Part shown: piece by piece, positions 11,718 through 26,805 of the stretch | How the letters are laid out: each line of letters starts with the position of its first letter | How positions within the stretch are numbered: the stretch's first letter is position 1 | Assembly: GCA_951640195.1 (NCBI GenBank) | Contig: OX621173.1 | Coordinates: forward strand, 909,780-973,779 | DNA from: Porpolomopsis calyptriformis | Lineage: Eukaryota > Basidiomycota > Agaricomycetes > Agaricales > Hygrophoraceae | Direction of reading: 5' to 3' | DNA: 64,000 nt | The notes under the pieces: generated by a model | What the model was told of the DNA's origin: nothing | Seen by the model: only the letters and a program-made list of their open reading frames with translations | Database searches by the model: none | Program-made: the position numbers and the translations under genes

Positions 11718-13426
11718 TCAATACGAAGAACGCTTGAATTCTGAGCCGATGCCTTGAGCTTCCAGGTCCAAGGAATTTTCCTTGTTATGTTTCCCTGAGC
11801 CGTCGCAATCTACGAATGATTGGTCCGATGGGGTCTCGAACGTTTCCATCTTCAGTCAGTGGTTGTTAGTGGTTAAGGTGTACAAGTAAAGAAAAAGATG
11901 ATACCTGGACGTGGACGCCGCCTGCAGGGACCTTGGGGCGGACAACGGACTGCGTTCCGGCGCGGAAAGCGACGGATGTGCCGTGAAGAGTGGTGCTGAA
12001 AGGAATGAGGTGGAGCAGGATAAGAAACAGAAGAGCTATGGTAACGTACGTGAAAACTTCTGGACCTTGGGATGCATAGTTGGTCAATCTACGAACGGCG
12101 CGACAGGCAACAATCTAACCGTACAAAATCCGCAATGAATTCAAGGGTTGGGAGTGAACATCTCCAATGACTTACGGATGAGGCAATAGCCGCGGGGACG
12201 TTTGCAATGATTGACATGACTGGGTTCAGATTCAACTCCATAAAGATCTGGAAAGCGAACCCATTCATGAAAGGTTAAACAGCTGACGACACTGCATTCT
12301 CACAGTTGCGATCAAATTGGCGAGGAATCTATCACCCCAAAACACCCGTTCATCATTCGCACAAGTCATGGTAGTCGCAGATTACTCACGCAATAATGAA
12401 AAAGATCAGGCCATCGCCAAAGATGAGTGTGACGAGATGGGACCTGCCGCCTGATGGGAACGCAAGCTTCCAGCCCGTTAGGAAGAGGACGATGAAGTCA
12501 AAGACCATGGAGTAGATAAACGTAATGGCGAGAAGGTTGTTATCCGTTGCCGTAATGACACATCCTTGGCCATTGACCCAAGCGGCCTTCAATAGCACAC
12601 CTGAATAATGATGGCCGTGCGGTTCTGATAAGAATGGGGTGTAGTTGCACGTGGTGAAAAACCTACCATGCAAGAGAAGCGACCAGTGTCCAAAGATGAT
12701 AGCCACCAGGGGACCGACGATGTACCATTTTTGGGACCAAACCGCCATTCTAAGAGTGGATGAGAGATACGGTTGGACGGATCAATGGAGACAATTACGT
12801 TCGAAGTGAAAGATTGATGCTCGCGAGGCCGATAGCCATGTTACCCAAACACTGGGAAATGATATCCTTTCAGGTCCGTGACCGAAGAGTTATAGTACCC
12901 ACCTGATTGAATGTATACAACAACTGACAATTTATTTCCCTGAAAGACGGTTTCAAAATGAGGAAAGCAGCAGAAATACTTTGGCATACTTCGTGACATT
13001 GAGAGCGATCGCTCTACAGAGTGTTGATGAATATGAGGATTGAGGTGGTAAAAGAGACTTACATTCCAATGAGAGCAAAGAGAAGACAATAGCGGTTCAA
13101 GAAGTAAAATATCTTGGGGATGAGTGTCAGTTTAATTCGCTGAGCAGAATAAATGGTTACCAATGGCCAGCGGAATTTTCTTGCACCGGAGAAGAATTGC
13201 CAGTCGAAATTGAGGGAAGTGACCCATTCCCAACTGGAGGGAGTGAATGCATCAGAGCTGCAGTGGGTTCCGCATGGGCATAACCCACATGTATAATCCG
13301 AGCAGGACGTGCATGAACTTGCCGAATGCCGCTGAGTAGGCTACGTCAAATGAGGATCCGGTCTGGTCGAGAGACAGACGAACCTGCATCCTGAGCGACC
13401 TCAGCAGGAGAATGCCAATCAACCAT
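11718..13426 (-). CDS. 7TM-like agaricomycete membrane protein, copy C
   Basis: Third paralogue of the family at 1116-2930 and 3644-5353, on the opposite strand. It starts at 13426 with MVDWHSPAEVAQDAG. The clearest exon (12386-12748) gives MAVWSQKWYIVG, FGHWSLLLHG, GVLLKAAWVNGQGCVITA, FIYSMVFDFIVLFLTGWKL and LIFGDGLIFFIIA. Downstream are RRLTNYASQGPEVF and VAFRAGTQSVV, then GGVHVQ joined to METFETPSDQSF, ending at the stop at 11718-11720. The tail is of a different length from the other copies but keeps HVQMET. Function unknown. All membrane blocks appear intact. Confidence 0.75.
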
Positions 13427-15622
13427 TGGTAAAGGAGAGCAGAGGATGGGCGGGGGACCAGCCAAAGTCGGGCCTCTCTTTATAGGATGGGCGATGGAAT
13501 GAAGGAAGATGGATCTCGAAGTCCGAAGTTCTTTTTGCGAAAAAGGTTACACCGTCAGCTACTGGTATCTCCTTCACCTTCCTTCCATCCCTCACGTTCT
13601 CCAGATCCAGCCAATTTACGTATCCAAAATCTTAATGCGCGAAGACCATCAAATCTCCGCGTGCACGGCGATTTCCCACTCTGACGGCAGCGGGATCACT
13701 TCATGACAATATGTCTGTCGAACTCACTGGGAGGAATATTCGAAACCTTGAGCTCGTTCATCCTCGATTCCGTAAATAACCACTCGCCTCGGACAGATCT
13801 CGCCACGGCCCTGTTGGCCGGACATGACGTCTGTCTAGAATGGACATCCCATTGAGCACAGCGGGGAACCAGATTCAAGTCTCATTCCGGTCGAATGTTA
13901 AGTTCTATATAAATGGGTATCCTGGTTATCTCCTTGTTTGATAACGGAAATTGGACCCACATCAAGGACTCGGTGCGTAGGCCCGCTAGGTGTGCCCTTG
14001 TGCGCCACTTGCGCCACCACATCAACGAAGTTGTTCCACTTTCAATGAATGCGCTCATTCAGAAACCTTGCTTGAAGGCACCAAATTGGATCGTCCAAGG
14101 AAATGAAATCACGGGAAGTGCCGCAGGAGACTGCACCGATTTGTCCATTTCTTTGCGCCGACTAAGTGCTATTTTACTATCAATCGGACGAGAATATGTT
14201 ATCGACGCGTTGGTTATGGGGATAATTGTTGTCGCTGCCGAAAATGGAGGCCATAACTTATGATTGCCTGGTCAGGACAAAACTGTCATCAACGAAATAT
14301 GTCCATTGTGGGGCACAGTTCTTCCGCATGGCAAAGCAGAATGGAATCTCGGTCAGAACGACTTGGAGAATTGAAGAATGGAAGACGGTGCCATCCTCTA
14401 ATGTCTACGTCCTTCGCTCTTGGTGCGTGCCCGGGTTTCCCCCCATCTGTTAGTGTCCAACGTGCAGTGAGGAAGCCCGGGAACCAAACACAAAGGTCTC
14501 TCTCGTAGCTGTGCAATCGCCACCCCAGCAGCCATGAAACTTGAGGACATCCGGGCCAATTGAACATACCAACATGGTCACCACTCAGGCAACAAATAAC
14601 CATGCTAACAATCTAATCCGCTACTTCGTCTTCACACGAGTGTTCGAACACTCCTCTGCTCATTGTGTTTGCCATAGTTGAACATCACAGAGCACTTGTC
14701 ATTACTCATATGACTGATGTGTCTAATAGTGCGTATATTTCTTTCTTGGATTGGCGCTTGACTGATACGTTTATAAACAAGAGAAATAACAACAATCATA
14801 AAGAACTAGGCGGAAGACTCCTTACGTGCTTAACAGCATTGATATCGACCGGGCGAATACTCTTCTTTGGTCAAGCCGACCTGACATAGTCATCGTCGGA
14901 GAGGCAGATATCCGTTATCAGACGATCGCACCTGCAGAACCCGAAGTGTTTCGGTCTTGGAAAGTTGTGTTTTTTGGCGAGCTCTCTCCGTCAGGGTGAC
15001 ACTGGTACACTCAACAAATTCCCTCGCTCAAATTCTCCCATCATCACCATCCTCGCAAGGATAGGCCCGAACCCTGGCATTCTTCCGATCCTGTGAATAC
15101 CATGGATTCAAACAATCCAAGCATTATTTTCATGATCTCAACGGTCTATTCCATCGACACCATTCTGCAAATTTGACTGCACTACTAACGGAGGAAATGA
15201 AGGTGAGGTGGGAAAGGATCAGGAATCCCGTCCCACCGCGCCTTAATGTTATCGATCTTCCCTCCCATAAGCTTCGGGGGCACATGTCTATTTAGCGATT
15301 TGATTGATTGTACATTTAGTGAGGAGGTTGACCCCGAACCTCGCGGATATCCTGTTGATGACCCTGGCCGAGATCAGATACCGGTGGATACGGGTAAGAG
15401 TGTTTCCGAAACGGAGACCGAGTGAATGCTCGAGGCGATGATAGAACGTTATTTACATGTATTTGTTCGGATTTCTAGGCCACTTATATTAATCCCCAAA
15501 TCGGTGGTCATCATTATCTTTCGCTGCACCTTACGTTTTCAGGTACGATTAAGCGCTGGTGCTGATATTGGCCATTGACGAACCATCCCGTCCTTGATGT
15601 TCAGATCATTTAATCATCAGAG
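13427..15622. other. Long intergenic region, no recognised gene
   Basis: About 2.2 kb with only short open frames that match nothing recognisable. A short acidic reading frame near 15323-15424 (DPEPRGYPVDDPGRDQIP) could be the remnant of a gene but cannot be assigned. The last part is the GFA1 promoter. Confidence 0.4.
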
Positions 15623-18037
<2,415 letters not shown>

Positions 18038-18221
18038 ACTATTTGTACGGATCAGCAAAAGGCTGAACAGCGCGTTTTCTGTGACGCGGACTACATCGGA
18101 TTGGCAAAATTCGAAATGTACATAAGTTAACATTGGGCTCGTCCGTGTACAATTCTACGTTCGCGTTTGTCGTATCTTTTTTCCCAAGTCTCCAATTGAT
18201 TTTGTCCTTGTAACTGCATTC

Positions 18222-19763
18222 ATGTACTTTCGTGTTTCGCCTCTCTCTCTCTGGCCTCTGGTGCATCAGACTCTGCCCCAAGCTCCCAGGAGAGCATTGC
18301 ACCACAGGACCCCTCACATTCTGCGCAATGATAATCCTCGACCTTTCAAGATCCTATTCCTTGGTCGAGACGAATTCTCCTGCCTGGTTCTGAAAGAACT
18401 CTTTGGCGCGCGAGGTAAGTCTGCATATCAACCTTTTCTTTTCCTCTGGCACTTCAAGACGTGTGCACCGGAAGATGGGGTGACTTGAGCTTTTTCATGC
18501 GCGCAGACGTATGGGAGTCGATCGGGATCGTGACATACCCTGATAGGATGGTGGGTCGACATGGAACGGTCCTGTCGGTCTGTAAGTGAAGTCTATCGAG
18601 CTTTGTTAACGTGCAATAATTGCCATTACCCAGCACCATTAAAAATTTTAGCGCAATCTCTCGACCTCTCGATCCATACTATCCCTCTAGCAAAATCAGA
18701 ATTTCAATTCTGGAAGGCAACGTATCCATTCCCTCTTTTTTTCTTTTCTTGGCTTGGCTCATTCTTTTTTTTCTTTCTCGATCAGCCCCCGCTGCCGTTT
18801 GCACCATCTCAGTCGTCAGACAAGGAGATAATCTCCCCGCCTCCGCACCATCTACTGATATCAGCTTCCTTTGGGCGCATTTTGCCGTCTTCCTTTCTGC
18901 GGCTTTTTGCACCAGGACGGTGTTTGAATGTACACCCGTCCCTCCTACCTTCTTATCGTGGCGCTGCCCCCATCCAACATGCGATTATAAGAGGGGAGAA
19001 GGAAACTGGCGTTTGTGTCATCGAAATGTTGGAGCGGAAAAAGGGCATTGATAGTGGTGGGGTGTTTGGATCAGACAGTGTGGTGAGTCGCAAGCTTCTG
19101 CGGAGGTGTCGTTGCTGAGCGTGTGCGCGGTGTTTTGGTCCCAATAGTCTGTGCCAAAAAATGCGATGTTCGTGTCGTTAAGAGATATACTTGCCGAGAG
19201 GGGAGGAACGTTACTTGTGTCCGTTCTTCGCGATATATTAGCGGGCCGCGTATGTTCTCTTCGCCTTCATCTTCACGCTCGACTTTATCTCCGTGTAGGC
19301 TCAGATCACACCCCAAGAACCTACTCTTTCAGCACCACTCGCGCCTCCTATCACCGCCGATGACTCCATCATCGATTTTACAACTATGAGCGCAGAGGAT
19401 GTCGTTCGGCGGTATCGGGCCATATCTCATCAGGTATGTGTCCCCACGATCATTGACGTGTAACCCACAATGACAGCGACATCTCAGAGACCGCTAATCA
19501 CCTACATTTCCACAAGCAAAGCGCTCCAGCTACACTTTCCGTCTGTCTTCCCCTCCTCTGCCCCCTCCCCCTCAATGGTGGGCTTTGCAACTTACCACGC
19601 TCCTTCTCGCGCACTTCTCGTTCGCTGCGCCGATGATTCCGTTCTGTGTGTACCAAAAGTGAAACAAGAGAGCCGGGCGCTGATGGACTCCAAAGAATGG
19701 TGGAACGGAGTAAAATCCATGGGATTAGTGGAATGCGGGATGCTGAGATTTTACAAACGGTAG
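18222..19763 (+). CDS. FMT1: Mitochondrial methionyl-tRNA formyltransferase
   Basis: Formylates initiator Met-tRNA in mitochondria with 10-formyl-THF. A basic, acid-poor N-terminus (LPQAPRRALHHR) suits a mitochondrial presequence. Then FKILFLGRDEFSCLVLKELF (Rossmann start), SIGIVTYPDRM, LLISASFGRILPSSFL, and the catalytic stretch CLNVHPSLLPSYRGAAPIQH with the formyltransferase Asn-His pair. The later GVCVIEMLERKKGIDSG corresponds to the usual TGVTxMxxxxGxDxG motif, although Lys-Gly-Ile replaces the usual Met-Asp-x-Gly run. The C-terminal domain includes ISTSKALQLHF and MVGFATYHAPS. The gene has about six exons and ends convergently with the kinase remnant. Confidence 0.85.
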
Positions 19764-19974
19764 CACCCTCCCAGTATCCACGAGGGACTTGCAAGGATCT
19801 CGAGAGTCGATGTTCTGTTTTCAGTCATGTTTTGGTGAAAATATAGAAACGCGGAAATGTCTACTGGGTAGTCTGAAGTGCCTCCTCGGCTCTCAGGGCA
19901 TTATAATGCTCTTGGATTAATTTTGCACTTTTGCTGATAGATCTAGTCATCAAATTTTCATTGTATATTTCAGT

Positions 19975-20583
19975 GTCGAGAATCACAAAGGTAGCATCGG
20001 ACGAAGCCTTGGATTTTTGTTCAGCAACTGCGATGCAAGTTGGTCAAACTCGAAATCCTTTTCACCACATTTACCCGCAAGATACAGGAGTGTTAGACCA
20101 CAAGACCAGAGGTCTAACACTCCTGTATCTTGTGGCATGGGCTCAGGCCCATGCCGACTGCCAATCTCTGGGGCCATCCACTGAGGAGTTCCGCACCACC
20201 GATCAATCAACGCATTTGGTCCATTGACGCGGACAGAAATATCGAAGTCGATTATGTATAGATGGCTCCTACGGGCAACGACAATGTTTTGGGGCTTGAT
20301 GTCGAGGTGAGCAATACCATGGTGATGAAGAAATGCGACGCCTTCTACTAACTGTCGACTGAAATTACCAACCTTGTCGCGAAACTCCCAGATCAAGGGA
20401 AATGGCTTCGGGAAGCACAATGAATGTACCCACGTTCAAGTTAAATGTTCTGAGGAAGGGGATAGTGTGATTATAAGGTGACTTGGTCGAGCAAAGGAAC
20501 TTGACGAGTGTGAGTTCGTTAGAACGGGCACGGAGCAGCTTTAGAACAATGGCAGTGCCATCGGATTGTATGGCGTGTCGCAT
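19975..20583 (-). pseudogene. Protein kinase domain remnant with palindromic insertion
   Basis: Minus-strand pieces of an agaricomycete Ser/Thr kinase domain: TAIVLKLLRA (VAIK-like lysine), then in another frame GVAFLHHHGIAHLDIKPQNI (catalytic loop HLDIKPQN, with the usual R of HRD replaced by L), IIDFDIS (DFD in place of DFG), WCGTPQWMAPE (activation segment) and DLWSCGLTLLYLA (subdomain IX). The N-lobe and C-lobe lie in different frames around 20400, and the glycine-rich loop was not found upstream, so this is probably a decayed gene. DFD and HLD are common in fungal orphan kinases and alone would not prove inactivity. A 22-bp perfect palindrome interrupts subdomain IX (see separate entry). 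Confidence 0.55.
20078..20132. repeat. 22-bp perfect inverted repeat inside kinase coding sequence
   Basis: Arms 20078-20099 and 20111-20132 are exact reverse complements with an 11-nt loop. On the minus strand the arms encode QDTGVLD and CGLTLLYL, flanking DLWS. The extra residues before DLWS suggest that the first arm is a templated inverted copy of the second. Confidence 0.85.
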
Positions 20584-21334
20584 GGTACATATACCTCATC
20601 GGTTCGAGTCTCCACAGACATCAAAGTGTTCGGTTGCTTCGGGGGTGCCTATTTGACTCCAATGTGTACCCTGCACCTGCAAACGCTTTGGTGACTTCGT
20701 AAACATCGTAGACGTGTTCGACACTCTTGGCCCTACAGCTGAAAGGGCCTCTTTGGCCCCCAGAATTTCCTCGGGACCAGAAGAGAGCGTTTAAGTGGGG
20801 AGGAAATCCAGATCACAGGGAGAAATGTAACATGGGTGACGTGAAAGACAAGCATCCAATATCCATCGGTGATCATCAAAAATGGGAAGGAATGGGGCAA
20901 GTACCAGATTCAGGCATGGGGGATATCCGCACCAGGATGTGAATATGGTGATCAGGAGCGTTGGGAAAGTCACCTTCAATTTGGCGAAAGGACGCATTCG
21001 CTGGGACTGGATTTGCGTCGGATCCAGTGGTCTCCCTTCGATAATATCGTAAGGGATGGATACCTTTCAGACGAGCGTAAGCTTGAAGAACGAGCGAAAG
21101 TCAAACTGCTCACGTTCAAATGCATTTTTCCGCTCTTCTTTTATTGCGTCTTCTCCTCATCAATTTTGACTTGAAAGCCTCGCTCCGGGGGATCGCAAAC
21201 GCACAAGCAGTTGAGTTCGACCTGAGATACACGTTCAGAGTCAGAGATGAATTAGTGGCGCTATACTAGATACAGTGACCACCACTTTCGAAACCTAACT
21301 TTGATCCCCAACGCTCGCTGCGCCTGACGACTTC
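20584..21334. other. Intergenic region, no recognised gene
   Basis: Short overlapping frames without motifs. The right part is the promoter of the Sec2-like gene. Confidence 0.4.
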
Positions 21335-24233
21335 ATGGCCGAACCTCCTGAAGGTGCATCTCTTTCAACTCCAAAGCCCACCGAGACCGATGACGGCACT
21401 CTGAGCCCAAGAAAAGGAATCGAGGCCGACCCACAAGCCATGGTCATAGCCTCGTTGCGCTCTCAAATACAGGATCTCTTCTCTCAAGTCACACAACTGA
21501 ACAACAAACTCGTCCAATCCTACGACCGTGTCTCTGCGTTGGAGGATGACCTACATGTCGCATCATCCACCCTTCGGTCCTCCTCCCTGAAGATCTCCCA
21601 GCTGGAGCTGGAACGCACCCAGCACCTTTCGGCTCTCAACACCGGTCTTCTTGTCGAAAAATCCCACGTAACGGCGGAACTAACACGTCTAATGGAAAAG
21701 GCTACGGAGGAAGCCTCTCAGCGTGGTCAAGCCGAAAGTGCACGCGCTGATATTGAAAAGGATCTTGATGACCTGGCGGCCAGTTTGTTTAGCCAGGCGA
21801 ACACCATGGTGGCCGAGGCACGGTTTGCTCAGGCTCAAAGCGAACGAAAGGTGGAGCAGGCAGAGTTGGCTCTGAAAGGTGCGGAAGATGCGGTCGCTAC
21901 AATGCAGCAGAAAATGCAGGCATTGCAGGAGGAGAAGGAAAAATCGGATCGTCAAGCTGAAGATATGCGGGTCATTATGGGAAAGGGTAAATGGACTCAG
22001 CACAGCTCACAAAACGGCATCCCTGTTCCCAAGACGCGTTTGCTGAGTTCCCACCTGCCATACCAAGAGTTTCTTCTCTTTGTCGCTCACCTACGTTCAA
22101 TTCGCCAAGTTTCACCCACTCCACCCGTCATGTCCACATTGTTGCCATTACCATTCCTGACCCGGCTTATAACAGAAGATTCGTATGTGTTACTTCGAGA
22201 TTGTTTTATCTGAATAACGATCTCACGTCGTTCTGATATCTAGGGATCCTACCGTACGATTAGATCTCGCACCATCCCTCAACTGGCTCTCTCGCCGGTC
22301 GGTTCTCTCTGCAATCTATAGTGGCCAGCTCATCATAGAGCCCATGTCCTTGAGCACCCTTCTGACTGAATTATCGTCACCGTCCTCGTCGTCATTCTCC
22401 AACTCCTCGCCATTAATACCTGGAATAAACAGTAGTAACACTAATGTCTCTTGTGCTCTTTGTGGTGGACACATATTGGATAGCCAGTCCAAGGCCAATA
22501 CCCATTCTCGTAATCTAACTCATCCACTTGCTTTGTCGCGGTCATGGAGTGGGACAACCAACCACACGGGCACAACCTCTTGGTCCGCCTCTGCTTTATT
22601 CAAAGGTCCCTTGTCCTACTCAATGGCAAATTCCTCGAGTAACGCCCGGCTGAAATCGTCTTCTAAACAAACAATCCCAAGTCTACCCTCTTTTGCCCCA
22701 CAACAAATACACATCTTCCGCCTCTCAGTTGCATCGCTTACCCCAGCGCAATTGGTTTCTGTCCCAGCTTCCCTCTCCCTGATATCACCTTCCGCTCCAG
22801 GCACCTCTCAGTCCGCGTCCTCTTCGAAACAAGCTAACCACCATTCTACATCAAGTCGCAGTCAATCCACGATTTACCCACTATGTCCCACCGGGTGGTG
22901 CCTGACGCGCTTGCGGGCAACATGTACATTGTGGGCATTCATACGTGGTGGAGTGGTGGACAAGGTGTGGGAAGAGGAAGTACCCATTCTTCCGACCCAG
23001 CCGAAATCCAACGTGCGAGAGAAGGACACGGGTCTTGATGCTGGTGGGAAACCGCCTGTGCCACCGAGGAGAAGAGGGTTATGGGGTATGGCTTCAGCAC
23101 TCGGCGAGAGAGCAACAAGTTGGAGTGACGGAGAGAAAGAACGAACGGGTGGAAAGGATAGAGCTCTACCACCACCGCCCTCTCATCCTTCTACGAGAAA
23201 AGCGACACCTACTGTTTCACCGCCCACTCCACCTCCTCTACCCAAAAGAAATGAGGGTAGGGGAAGGAAACCGCCTCCTGAAACCACACCAGAACTTATT
23301 ATCCCGGTGCAACCGCCTTCCTCCATTAATGGTACGACCAGTGCGGAAAAACCCGTGGTTAATGGGCCGCAGGAGGCTGATGGGGAGCCGTCCATATCAC
23401 GTCCTGAGCCACTAATTATCCAGGCGACGGATTCAGCACACGAATCTGACGGCGGATCTTTCGCGACGCCAACGGAAGATCTGACATTTTTCTCTAGCGA
23501 CTCGTCTCCCCCCAATCCCCCAGCCGACTTCTCTCCACCTCGTCCTACCCCAACCCTTCCTACGCCACACCCTGAGACTTTGATACCTCCCAACAACGTT
23601 AATGTGCACCAAGTCGCAGTCCAGCCTGTAGCTTCGCGGACTGCATCCCCTGCCCCGCCTCCTCTCCCACGCCGAGCAGCTGCGCGCTCTCACGGCGCAA
23701 TTTCATCCGTCAAAGTTCCAGAATCACAAGTTTCAACTCCTAGGCCAGCTTCAGCTGACTCCAAATCAGTAAACACCCCGGCTGTTGATAGTGGTCCGGT
23801 ATCCACGAACACGCCTGCTGAGTCTTCTGGCGCCAAATCTGACGCTCCTGCCGAAGGAAATTCACAGATGGCCCAAACCACCTCTGATTCCGTCGATGAG
23901 CCCAGAGAAGAGAAATCAGAGGAGATGACCGATTCTCATGATATTGTGAACGGCAATGACGGAAAGGACTCTACTCTGTCGTCGACCCCTTCTACCCCTG
24001 CAGCTGTCGAGCCCGAGGAGACGGTTGTTCACGCGAACGGCGTGGTATCTGACTCTGGCGGTGAACCCGATGTTAATCGAACTACGGATGACGATACGAA
24101 GATTAATGATGAGGACTCGGAAGCGTATATTGGGGATGCGACTTGGGAAGAGAGAACATGGAAAGAGCTGGTGAAGTTGCGAGAAGACCTATTTTGGGCG
24201 AGAGTCGGCTGCCTTCGGGCGACACGTGCTTGA
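21335..24233 (+). CDS. Sec2-type Rab guanine nucleotide exchange factor
   Basis: The start MAEPPEGASLSTP opens a first exon (to about 21987) that is almost entirely coiled coil: MVIASLRSQIQDLFSQVTQL through KKMQALQEEKE-like heptads, including DLAASLFSQANTMVAEAR, the Sec2/Rabin signature helix that opens the Rab nucleotide site. Then come short exons (LPYQEFLLFVAHLR; DPTVRLDLAPSLNWL) and a long last exon with CALCGGHI, YPLCPTGWCLTRLRATCTLW, a proline-rich part (PPVPPRRRGLWG, a possible SH3 ligand), an acidic disordered stretch, and the ending WEERTWKELVKLREDLFWAR. By family it activates a Sec4/Rab8 GTPase on secretory vesicles in polarised growth. Intact. Confidence 0.82.
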
Positions 24234-24470
24234 TCTATGTGGTATGTAAGCTTTCACGCCGCTACATGTCACGGTTGTGCGATGGGTGGGACGGACGGTA
24301 GGGGTGGATGCCTTCTCGTTGGATTTACCCCATAAAAATAACTTATAACCCTGGCTGCATCCATCCACACATACACGCCGTTTACATTACAATGACTATC
24401 GAAAACAATTATATCCTACGTTAACAATTCGTAAGTTATCGTCGTCGAGCAAAGAGGGTTACAAAAAAAG

Positions 24471-26648
24471 TCAACAACCTCGCTCCTCCCTCGATCTCAG
24501 CCTCAGCCAAACAGTCATTAAGAATAACACCCAAGCAAAAATAATTAACGCTCCACACATCCTCACGAAGATCTCCCCGTTTCTGGAATGGACACACTCT
24601 CTCGCTGTATCTGCAGGAGAAGCCGGGTGCGACGGAGTCCAGCTACAGGCTGACGAATATTGAGGGTACGCATCGAAAGACCTGGGATTAGATAACAATG
24701 CTCGCCCTTCGTGCGAGAGTCTCCCCTCTATTGTCGAATTATCCAGTGCTTTAGCCGCACCAACATCGAGGTTTGTGGGGGCGTTCCGTTGTCTATGTTG
24801 TCTGTCTAGTTGTGCCATACCCAAAATACTGCACAATTGAAGAAGGTTAAGAACAACGAAGGTATTTAGAAGGAATTGTATCGGGGCGTCCTTGCGTGCA
24901 TCCTGCGTTGGCATGTTGTTGACGTCTAGGGAAAGCCCGGCAAGAGTCTGAAATATGGTAGAACCCGTCTGCTCGAGCTGTAAATGGCTGAGATACTGTA
25001 TAAGAGTGTGGGTGATTGCCGGGGCGACCTACACTTTTGTGGACCGCTAGAACAGTGGAAACATATTTCACTGGGACAATGTGAGGAGCAAGCAGAACAA
25101 CAATCACTGCGGAAAATTGATCGGAATTCAATCATTCCTCGTGTACGAATTTCTTACGAGGAGAGATTCCGTAGCCGCCGCCGAAAGCAGCAACCGCAGG
25201 TAATGCTGTCCTGGTCCACCGTGGAGGGAGTAAAAGCCAGGAATAGCAGCACAAAGTCATCAGAGAAGAGAGCATGAACAGCTGCATGATGATCGGTTGC
25301 TTTTTCTGGCGATCTATGAGGTATCCGCACTGACGTGCAGATCAAAATACTGGGCTAGAAACCCGCCGAGAAAACGTACCACTGGATAGAGGACTATGCT
25401 CCCCGCCAAAAGGTAAGAGGCTTGTCTCGTTGCATCTCCTTCAGATACTCCGTACCGCCGCTCGATTATGTTACTGGTCATCTAAGTTAGTTGAAGACCG
25501 TACCGGGAATAGAACGTACGCAGCCAGGTGAGTAAAGGGCGTCCAAAGGGTGCCCGCGAGGATGTTGATCCACGCGTATCTGAGCAAACGTGGACATACT
25601 TAGTTGGGCACAACGATTCGACATTGCTCCCTTCAAAACTTACATCCAGAAGATGTCTCCCAGCTGTGAAATCTCAGTAAAACGGACTTTACCGCGCGCG
25701 TCTCTTTTCTCCAATGATTGGGCACCAACAACATCAGAACACCGGGCTGCTTTGCCTATATTGAGTGTCTCTGAATCGTTTGCGCCTTGGACAAGCCACT
25801 TCGAAGCAAAAATATAGACCAGATTGACGACGACTGAGAATGCCGCAAGGAAAGTAGCGACGTAGAACGGTGCGCTGGGACCAAAATGATGGACAAGTGG
25901 ATATGAGGTCCGCACCGAGAGAAATGCAGCTCCTTTCCCAGCGATGAGACCAAGAGCCATCGAGAAGCCAAGACCATGGGATTTGAAGAAGCGTACGATG
26001 ATAGTTTCCTGGACGACTGAGAGGGGACTTATCCCGAGCCCAAATACAAACATGCCCAATGCCATTAATCGTATATTATTTGAATTTTCGCCCAGGAGCA
26101 AAAGAACTGTCCCTGTAGGCATTTACAACATAAGATGCCAAGATCCGGCGTTGGGGGTAACACTTTCAACAAACCTAAGAATATGATCCCGGTGGCAAAA
26201 ATACTGGCAAAGGTTGTCCCAAGCCTATTCGCCATGACCCCACCAACGAGAGGTGTCCATGTGCTATTCAAGCTCAACGCAGATATAAGGAGGCCGAACT
26301 CGGTGTTGGACGAGCCCAGGTCTCGCAAGAACCGTGACTTGAGTGGACCCAGAACGTAGGAGGCACTGAAAATCGTGTGAGATGATGAACCAGATATAGT
26401 CTACTTGGTGCTCACTAATGACTGCCAACGCTCAAGGAGCACGTACAGAGGAGTGCCAATATTCGGATCAAGAAGGCTCTCCGTCTCACTTGAAGTGACA
26501 CTGCAGGAGACGGTTGAATACTACACTGCGGGAAGCGTTCATCCTCGCAGACAGCTGGAAGGGAGGGGTTAGGGGACACATATTCTGGATGCTCTCCGCG
26601 ACTTTCGTTATTCATGGTGGGTGGAGAGATGGGTGGTGTTTGGTGCAC
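24471..26648 (-). CDS. MFS transporter, MFSD1-like
   Basis: Starts at 26648 (MHQTPPISPPTMNNES), with a soluble N-tail ending VRRRAFLIRILALLCTCSLSVGSH. Next exons: VLGPLKSRFLRDLGSSNTEF, GLLISALSLNSTWTPLVGG, NRLGTTFASIFATGIIFLG, MFVFGLGISPLSVVQETIIV, RFFKSHGLGFSMALGLIAGK and PFYVATFLAAFSVVVNLVYI. The C-terminal half is scattered over small exons: TLWTPFTHLAA, IIERRYGVSEGDATRQASYL, QLFMLSSLMTLCCYSWLLLP, VVLLAPHIVPVKYVSTVLA, then IQFLLNTFVVLNLLQLCSIL and a last helix at the C-terminus. Twelve helices are expected. Animal MFSD1 is a lysosomal dipeptide exporter; a similar role here is inference. Confidence 0.8.
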
Positions 26649-26805
26649 CGAACAACCAAGATCCGGAGCTCGCGCTCATCGTTTGAGAAGGCTGTAGACA
26701 TAATAGCCTGAGCTTGTTTTCACGGAACACGTGAGACAGCATTATTGGCTCAATCTAGGATTACCGCGTATGGTAAACCACAAAACAGGTACCCTCCAGT
26801 CAAAT

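Noticed and set aside
20595..20625. T-loop-like GGTTCGAGTCT, possible tRNA
   Set aside because: No matching acceptor, D or anticodon arms could be paired around it.
24471..25287. A separate small membrane protein starting MQLFML at 25287
   Set aside because: The exons continue the MFS frame from upstream pieces (TPFTHLAA, IIERRYGV, SYLLAGSIVLYPVV), so this is the C-terminal half of the MFSD1-like gene.
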